A stretch of 6,695 nucleotides of DNA from contig JALVQM010000487.1 of assembly GCA_027025615.1 (NCBI GenBank), positions 1 through 6,695 of the forward strand. The letters are read 5' to 3'. A program made the translations under genes and the position numbers. The notes below the pieces were generated by a model. That model did no database searches. It was given only the letters and a program-made list of their open reading frames with translations, and was not told the origin of the DNA. Shown here one piece after another: positions 1 to 4,557 of this stretch. How positions within the stretch are numbered: position 1 is the stretch's first letter; each line of letters opens with the position of its first letter. The DNA is from Desulfobacteraceae bacterium. GTDB taxonomy: Bacteria; Desulfobacterota; Desulfobacteria; Desulfobacterales; Desulfosarcinaceae.

Positions 1-62
1 CTCGAAGCCCATTGGCGGAAAAAATTTCCTAGAAGGCAACAGGCAAAATAATCCGATCCGGC

Positions 63-980
63 TCATACCTCCATGGTCTTGCCTTCAATGGCAAAACTTA
101 CATCCAGACCTTGCCTTTGAGCCGGTTTGCACAACGATTCGGTAAGCTGATCTAGTTGCTCATCAGTTCTCCCCGGATCATGGTGAAACAGGATCAGCCG
201 TTTGACATCATTGCGCAGGGCAACTTCAATTGCATATTCCATTGAAGAATGCCCCCATCCCTGGCGACCGTTATCAAGCTCCTGTTGAGTATACATAGTG
301 TCATAAATCAACATATCTGCTCCAGTGATAAAACGCTCCAGGCGATTATTTTCTTCTTCAGCCACCTTTGCACCTTCCAGGGCCATTGTTTCATCATAGG
401 CTGGGTCTTGGGGATCAGAACAAAACAGGTTCCGGAAAGGTTCTGTATCGTAAGCAGTACAAAAAGTCCTGCCTTCGAACTCAAACCGGTACCCCAGGCA
501 TAAAAGTGGATGGTTTAGATATTTGGTTTGCAAAAAAAGTCCCTGTCCCAGATCCAGTTGCTCTTCCTTAAGATCAATATATTTAATCTCTGACGACAAT
601 TCCTCATGACGGACGGGGAAATATCTGTACGTCCACTGTCCGTTGAGGGCATCCTGCAAGGTTTCGTTTTCAAATGTTACCGGGCCGTAAATATTGAGTT
701 TGGTTCCCGGAATAAATACAGGTGTGAAAAAAGGGAAACCCATTATGTGATCCCAGTGGGTATGGGTGAAAAAGATATCGGCTTCTATGGGTCCCTTAGG
801 CAGTTGCTCGGCCATCAGCTTATTGCCCAACAGTCTGATGCCCGAACCGGCATCAAGAATTATTCTACGGTCTATTTTTTCTATGTACAATTCCAGGCAG
901 GCTGTATTGCCTCCATATTTGACTGTTTGCGGCCCAGGGCACGGTATCGAACCGCGCACTCCCCAAAAGGTGACTTGCAT
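63..980 (-). CDS. Metallo-beta-lactamase-fold metal hydrolase (TaR3-like)
   Basis: A 305-residue cytoplasmic dinuclear-metal hydrolase of the MBL superfamily, most like the group annotated TaR3-like. It opens with VTFWGVRGSIPCPGP (3-17) and YGGNTACLEL (22-31), the usual first strands of this group. Metal ligands are visible: HTHWDH gives H73, H75, D77 and H78; H157 (YLNHP) and D178 (AYDTE) follow; H267 in LFHHDP is the last. D227 (YDTMY) and GWGHSS (241-246) are further conserved points near the active site. The metal centre therefore looks complete. The substrate is not known; phosphodiesters, including cyclic nucleotides, are a reasonable guess given a cyclase in the same cluster, but the sequence does not prove it. 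AAAGGA sits 8 bp before the ATG inside the end of the HDOD gene. The stop codon is TGA at 65-63. I found no clear hairpin-plus-U-tract terminator in the 62 bp that follow before the window edge. Confidence 0.92.
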   Translation of the reverse strand: MQVTFWGVRGSIPCPGPQTVKYGGNTACLELYIEKIDRRIILDAGSGIRLLGNKLMAEQLPKGPIEADIFFTHTHWDHIMGFPFFTPVFIPGTKLNIYGPVTFENETLQDALNGQWTYRYFPVRHEELSSEIKYIDLKEEQLDLGQGLFLQTKYLNHPLLCLGYRFEFEGRTFCTAYDTEPFRNLFCSDPQDPAYDETMALEGAKVAEEENNRLERFITGADMLIYDTMYTQQELDNGRQGWGHSSMEYAIEVALRNDVKRLILFHHDPGRTDEQLDQLTESLCKPAQRQGLDVSFAIEGKTMEV

Positions 981-982
981 GG

Positions 983-1861
983 CTATGATCCTTTCCCGGC
1001 TATCTTCAGAAAATCCCTGGCCTTTTCTATTTCCTGCTCAACATTTGAACGCAGTCCCTCCAGCTTGTCAGGCTTGATTGAAATCCTGCGCAGGGCTGTG
1101 ATCAACACGTTGTCATCTACCTGTTTGTTGCCAGCAGCTCCCAATTCAAACCTCAATGCCAGATAATCAGCCAAGGCTACGAAAATGGCAAACTTGTCCG
1201 CGGATAACTCTTCACATTCAAGGCAATGGCCAACTATGGCCGACTTCATATCGTTGTTCAGTTTCCACTTGTCGGCTATCATCCCCCCTACATGAAGGTG
1301 ATCGATACCAAAAATTTCCTGCTCACATTCTACGAGACATGCACCATTGTTTCCCGCCTTTTCCACCACTTGGTCGTATTCCTTTGGAAACTTATTTGCC
1401 AGGGGGATTTTACCCAGATCGTGCAGCAGACCGGCCACAAAATAGGTTTCCTGTTCAGAAGCCGACACGCCTGCTATGGAAGCTAAGGTCTTGGCAATTA
1501 CCCCTACTCCCAGGCTGTGGGCCCAAAATTCATCCATCGTAAGCTTCCGGCAGGGCATTCTATCCTTGAATGAACTCAATACGGAAGTTGCCAGGGCCAA
1601 ATTTTTAACCGTATTTATACCTAACATGATGATAGCCCTGGTCAGTGAAGTAATCCGATTGGGCAATGCATAATAGGCCGAGTTGATTAATTTCAACACC
1701 TGCCCGGTGAGAACCGGGTCAAGGGAAATGACCCGGTTCAAATCATTGGGTGAAGTGTCCGGTCGATTACATATCTCGAGCACTTTAGTGACCGATGTTG
1801 GCAGGCTGGGCATGCGGTCGATAAAACGCTTTATGGTCTTGATCCTTCTTTCAGGTTCCAT
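983..1861 (-). CDS. HDOD-domain signalling protein retaining HD-type residues
   Basis: A 292-residue cytoplasmic protein with no signal peptide or membrane segment. The HDOD domain covers about 16-215: MPSLPTSVTKVLEI (17-30), VISLDPVLTGQVLKLINSAYY (44-64), then SLTRAIIMLGINTVKNLAL (72-90), all typical of the family. HDOD domains are usually non-enzymatic relatives of HD phosphohydrolases that take part in signalling. This one keeps H115, the HD pair H147-D148 in LLHDLGK, H190, H212 and D232, so much of an HD metal site may remain. The C-terminal 50 residues are mainly helical and lack a recognised output domain. No in-frame ATG, GTG or TTG exists between the upstream stop codon at 1939-1937 and this ATG, so the start is well fixed, although the ribosome site is poor (GGGG about 10 bp upstream). 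Its TAG stop is 2 bp before the MBL gene, implying cotranscription with it. Confidence 0.9.
   Translation of the reverse strand: MEPERRIKTIKRFIDRMPSLPTSVTKVLEICNRPDTSPNDLNRVISLDPVLTGQVLKLINSAYYALPNRITSLTRAIIMLGINTVKNLALATSVLSSFKDRMPCRKLTMDEFWAHSLGVGVIAKTLASIAGVSASEQETYFVAGLLHDLGKIPLANKFPKEYDQVVEKAGNNGACLVECEQEIFGIDHLHVGGMIADKWKLNNDMKSAIVGHCLECEELSADKFAIFVALADYLALRFELGAAGNKQVDDNVLITALRRISIKPDKLEGLRSNVEQEIEKARDFLKIAGKGS
989..994 (-). promoter_or_regulatory. Shine-Dalgarno AAAGGA of the MBL hydrolase gene
   Basis: AAAGGA lies 8 bp before the ATG at 980-978, within the final codons of the HDOD gene, whose TAG stop is only 2 bp from the ATG. The pair is probably translated from one transcript. 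Confidence 0.7.
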
Positions 1862-1972
1862 TGAAAGTTGGCCCCGCTTGTGGTTCTGGCTACAGCAACT
1901 AAGCCTATTGTTTTTATTATCGGCTCTTTGGTGTTTTCATTTAGCCGCATGCCAGGATGGTTTACCGATTTT
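1862..1972 (-). other. Intergenic gap between the two gene blocks, with a weak promoter-like site
   Basis: This is the only sizeable non-coding gap between genes. Read on the minus strand it holds GATAAT (1921-1916), a five-of-six match to a sigma-70 -10 box about 55 bp before the HDOD start, but no acceptable -35 box at 15-18 bp spacing. A 5-bp inverted repeat (CGGCT at 1947-1943 and AGCCG at 1925-1921, 17-base loop) precedes an A-rich rather than T-rich run on the transcribed sense, so it is not a convincing intrinsic terminator. The gap may hold a weak or alternative-sigma promoter for HDOD-MBL, or simply be read through from the upstream operon. Confidence 0.3.
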
Positions 1973-3265
1973 TCAGAAACTATACCCAGCAGCTATGTAA
2001 ATCGTTAAATTCTCAATGGTAGCATCTTGAATGGTCTTGCTGTCGGCTACGATTTGAGCCTCACCCTGTCCAATCCCATAGCCCACCCCAATGGCCAGGT
2101 TTGCTTGCTGTGAAAACATAGCCAGTCCCAGGGTTGCCCCATAGATATCAATATGCTCCGGCTGATTGACTCCGTCGTTTTCAATCTCGGCTGTATTGGC
2201 ACGGTCTGAATACAGCCCCAATCGCAGTGCCATGGAATCCGTTAAATAATATTCGGCACCTGCAGCAAGGTTCCAGGTGGCTTCTTTTTCTTCAACTGCC
2301 TGGTTGAAACTGAAGTCCATGGAAACCAGCAACCGGTCAGATGCAAAGTAAGAAATTCCGAGGGCCAGACGCCATGGCAGGTCATTTGTTTCGTGACTGG
2401 TGTCAGCGTTGAAATATACCACATCCGTATCTGAAAAATCGTAGGATATACCATCAATAACATAAGGGCTGTCAGCCGATGAATCCCTTAAAGTTGTCTG
2501 CTGTTTGATCTTACCTGAAGTTACAAATGTTTTGGCGGCAGTCAGCCCTATGGCAAGCTGTTCAGCAGGCTCCCAAATAATTCCCATAATCGGTCGCACA
2601 CCCCAATCTTGCCTTGTTTCGTAGTAATTCAACCAATAATGTTGACCCTGTTGAAATTGGAGCAACTGGTTGCGGACCACTTCCCGATCTCGATAATATG
2701 CGTAAAGAGTGGCCCCCACTGAAAAGTTATCCTGCAATTTCAGGGCATATGACGGCCCGAAAAGAAATGTTCTGTCACTGTCGTTGATATTAATGGTAAA
2801 GTTTTCTACAGGATTGCCGGGAAGGTTGCTGCTGATATCGACAAATGACTGTCGCTGGCGGCGGTTGATGGCATCAGGAACAGCATACGACAAGCCCAAC
2901 ACCCCATTTCCAAAATTTTTTATAACCCCGAAAAAGTTTGGTAGTAAAGAAGATGATTCCTGTTTCCAGTCGTGCAGATTAGAGGAAGTGTCTGCCAGGG
3001 CGTCATGGTATGTTTTAACCGACCTCTGGAACACATTCATGCTTGCTGACAAGCTCTGGTAGGGCGCAAAGGCAATTCCGGCAGGATTGTAATAGCATCC
3101 TGACGGATCATCGGATATAGCCGTATAGGACCCGCCCAACGCACTGGCTCGACCCCCAACAAGCACGTTTACATAGTGTTGATCATCAGCAGAGGCAATC
3201 TTATTCGGCCCTGCTGCCAGCATCAACAAGCCTATCATTACCAAGCAACGGTGCAAACATTGCAT
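1973..3265 (-). CDS. FadL/PorV-like outer-membrane beta-barrel protein
   Basis: A 430-residue predicted outer-membrane barrel. Residues 1-26 are a signal peptide (hydrophobic core about 8-18, cleavage after KIASA). The mature N-terminus carries the hallmark of the FadL/PorV/UPF0164 superfamily: GGRASALGGSYTAISDD (37-53) followed by YYNPAGIA (58-65), where NPAG is the most conserved element. The rest alternates short amphipathic strands with polar turns (for example GVLGLSYAV, FLFGPSYALKL, FSVGATLYAYY, LALGISYF, WNLAAGAEYYLTD, MALRLGLY), and the protein ends in an aromatic residue (GYSF) as expected for BAM-inserted barrels. FadL members carry hydrophobic compounds and PorV members serve type IX secretion; the sequence alone does not decide between these and I saw no T9SS context. 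An AAGGAG site 7 bp upstream supports the ATG chosen even though the first 65 bp overlap the M48 gene. It is the last gene of the tightly overlapping block. Confidence 0.8.
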   Translation of the reverse strand: MQCLHRCLVMIGLLMLAAGPNKIASADDQHYVNVLVGGRASALGGSYTAISDDPSGCYYNPAGIAFAPYQSLSASMNVFQRSVKTYHDALADTSSNLHDWKQESSSLLPNFFGVIKNFGNGVLGLSYAVPDAINRRQRQSFVDISSNLPGNPVENFTININDSDRTFLFGPSYALKLQDNFSVGATLYAYYRDREVVRNQLLQFQQGQHYWLNYYETRQDWGVRPIMGIIWEPAEQLAIGLTAAKTFVTSGKIKQQTTLRDSSADSPYVIDGISYDFSDTDVVYFNADTSHETNDLPWRLALGISYFASDRLLVSMDFSFNQAVEEKEATWNLAAGAEYYLTDSMALRLGLYSDRANTAEIENDGVNQPEHIDIYGATLGLAMFSQQANLAIGVGYGIGQGEAQIVADSKTIQDATIENLTIYIAAGYSF

Positions 3266-4076
3266 TGAATCGCTCCTTCATTGTTTTTCCGGCCCCGGAT
3301 TCCAGATTGATTTGCTCCATCGTATTTTCCAGGGCCTCCATCCTCACTTTCCAGCGGGGATGTTCCTCCTGATCAGAGCTTTCAGCAGGTTCAAACCGCT
3401 GCGCTCTTTTCAAGAAGCAAAGCAAACCGTCTTTGCGGTAGCCGGCAAAAACTGCCAGTTGAATTCCGATTCGATCGGCTTCAAGTTCCTGGTTTTGCTG
3501 ATAACCCTTTTCCAGAAGCAGATTCATGGCTCTTTCCATTCCTTGTGACAGGACCTGCCGGTAACTTCCGGTCGCCCCTCCTACAAGAACTGCCAATCCT
3601 CCCAGAGTCGATTCCTGCCGACGACTCAGGCCAAGGCTAGTAGCCATGTGATGACAGGAAACATGGGCAATCTCATGACCAAGAACTCCTGCCAGTTCAG
3701 CTTCATCCTTCATCAGGAGCAATGCTCCTTTGGTAATAAAAACATACCCCCCTGGAGTGGCGAAAGCATTGACCTTTTCACTGTCTAAAATGGCGAAGGT
3801 GAAAACGGCCCCTGGTGACGCTGAAAAAATGGCTACTGATCTGCCCACAAGATTCAGATACTTGTTTGCTTCAAACTTATCCCAAAGAGGAATGGTACCC
3901 AAAATCCGGGCCGCCAGTTGCCGTCCGAACCAGGTCTCGGTTTGCCAGTCTGCCGATAGCTCCTGATCGGCACTGGTCACGTGTATTCTCCGGCGACCTC
4001 CATCGGCTACTTCTGCCGCCAATGTTAAAAGGTTGATCACTACAAAAATTACGACCCATTTAGCGGCCCTGGACAT
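3201..4076 (-). CDS. Exported M48-family zinc metalloprotease (BepA/LoiP-like catalytic domain)
   Basis: A predicted periplasmic zinc endopeptidase of 291 residues. An N-terminal hydrophobic segment (about 7-21) acts as signal peptide or anchor; no lipobox cysteine is present. The M48 core follows: FAILDSEKVNAFATPGGYVF (94-113), the zinc motif HEIAH (H134, E135, H138), and the third zinc ligand E197 in ELEAD (197-201), with D201 completing the ExxxD motif. HPRWKVRMEAL (239-249) corresponds to the conserved His-Pro element near the end of the domain. There are no TPR repeats, unlike full-length BepA. The family takes part in outer-membrane protein quality control and envelope stress, so a role in maintaining envelope proteins is reasonable. 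AAAGGA lies 7 bp before the ATG. The gene starts inside the SH3b gene (17-bp overlap) and its last 65 bp overlap the outer-membrane barrel gene. All catalytic residues are intact; the substrate is unknown. Confidence 0.93.
   Translation of the reverse strand: MSRAAKWVVIFVVINLLTLAAEVADGGRRRIHVTSADQELSADWQTETWFGRQLAARILGTIPLWDKFEANKYLNLVGRSVAIFSASPGAVFTFAILDSEKVNAFATPGGYVFITKGALLLMKDEAELAGVLGHEIAHVSCHHMATSLGLSRRQESTLGGLAVLVGGATGSYRQVLSQGMERAMNLLLEKGYQQNQELEADRIGIQLAVFAGYRKDGLLCFLKRAQRFEPAESSDQEEHPRWKVRMEALENTMEQINLESGAGKTMKERFNAMFAPLLGNDRLVDAGSRAE
3273..3278 (-). promoter_or_regulatory. Shine-Dalgarno AAGGAG of the outer-membrane barrel gene
   Basis: AAGGAG lies 7 bp before the ATG at 3265-3263, inside the M48 coding sequence. 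It decides the start: translation begins 65 bp before the M48 stop, which is needed for the barrel protein to have its signal peptide. Confidence 0.8.
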
Positions 4077-4557
4077 CCCTAGATCCTTTCAGAAGAAATC
4101 GGCACACTTCCTGCTGGCTGACCCTAAATTTTTCCATTTTTTCAAGGGCTTCATAATCCGATCTCAATCGCAGGCTGGAACGGGTTCGGCTGGCTCTCAA
4201 TCCACGGGCTGCTGCCGTGGTCGCCAGGCTGGAAGGACGCACCCTTGCCCTTTGGGCCAGATGTTCTTCCGTCTGTTTGCTGATCGTTCCTTTTAGTGCC
4301 GGGGGAAACTTTTTGACCATCAGCCGGTTAACCCAGCCACCACCTTTGTCCAAGACCACATGGTACCAACCGTTTTGTTGAACATCGCTTTCCAATTGGT
4401 CCCCCTGACTTAGTTGAGCAACTTTTCTGGCTCCCAGACCGGGCCTGTCCATAACCGGTGCAACCTTGCTGTGGACATAAACCGTTTCGGCCCGTGAACC
4501 CGCCGGCCCGAACACCAAACCTGCCAATACCCATATAAAAACCCACCTGGTAATCAT
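4060..4557 (-). CDS. Secreted bacterial SH3 (SH3b) domain protein with Arg-rich tail
   Basis: This is a 165-residue exported protein of unknown exact role. Residues 1-23 form a signal peptide ending AGSRA before ETVYV; there is no lipobox cysteine. Residues 24-83 match a bacterial SH3 fold: a VYV opening strand, MDRPG, a VAQLSQGD turn and the closing GWYHVVLD...GGWVNRLMV. Such domains bind peptidoglycan or protein partners in the envelope. Residues 95-132 are a low-complexity Arg/Ser/Ala/Thr stretch, followed by a predicted helix (SDYEALEKMEKF, 133-144) and a short C-terminal segment. The ATG overlaps the cyclase stop by 4 bp and has an AAAGGAG site 8 bp upstream, so translation is probably coupled to the cyclase. 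Its 3' end overlaps the M48 gene by 17 bp. The position between a CHASE2 sensor and a periplasmic protease suggests a periplasmic accessory role, which is inference. Confidence 0.85.
   Translation of the reverse strand: MITRWVFIWVLAGLVFGPAGSRAETVYVHSKVAPVMDRPGLGARKVAQLSQGDQLESDVQQNGWYHVVLDKGGGWVNRLMVKKFPPALKGTISKQTEEHLAQRARVRPSSLATTAAARGLRASRTRSSLRLRSDYEALEKMEKFRVSQQEVCRFLLKGSRDVQGR
4084..4089 (-). promoter_or_regulatory. Shine-Dalgarno AAAGGA of the M48 protease gene
   Basis: AAAGGA lies 7 bp before the ATG at 4076-4074, inside the 3' end of the SH3b gene. It supports the start that gives a 17-bp overlap with that gene. Confidence 0.7.

Noticed and set aside
1..12. Possible start of another minus-strand gene (ATG at 12-10)
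   Set aside because: Only four codons are inside the window and the nearest AGGA is about 14 bp upstream, too far for a good ribosome site.
1..40. Possible intrinsic terminator (GGAAA-TTT-TTTCC on the minus strand) after the MBL gene
   Set aside because: The stem is only 5 bp, A/T-rich, has a 3-base loop and no following U-tract.
606..1166. A 186-codon open frame on the plus strand across the MBL/HDOD junction
   Set aside because: It lies antisense to two clear enzyme and signalling genes, its product has no recognisable domain and a Cys/Arg/Pro-rich composition typical of reverse-strand shadows.
1156..1542. A 128-codon plus-strand frame antisense to the HDOD gene
   Set aside because: Fully contained in the HDOD gene on the opposite strand, with a low-quality Pro/Cys-rich translation and no family resemblance.
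1973..3265. Type IX secretion PorV assignment for the barrel protein
   Set aside because: The N-terminal GGSYTAISDD/NPAG motif is shared across the whole FadL/PorV superfamily and no other type IX component is in the window.
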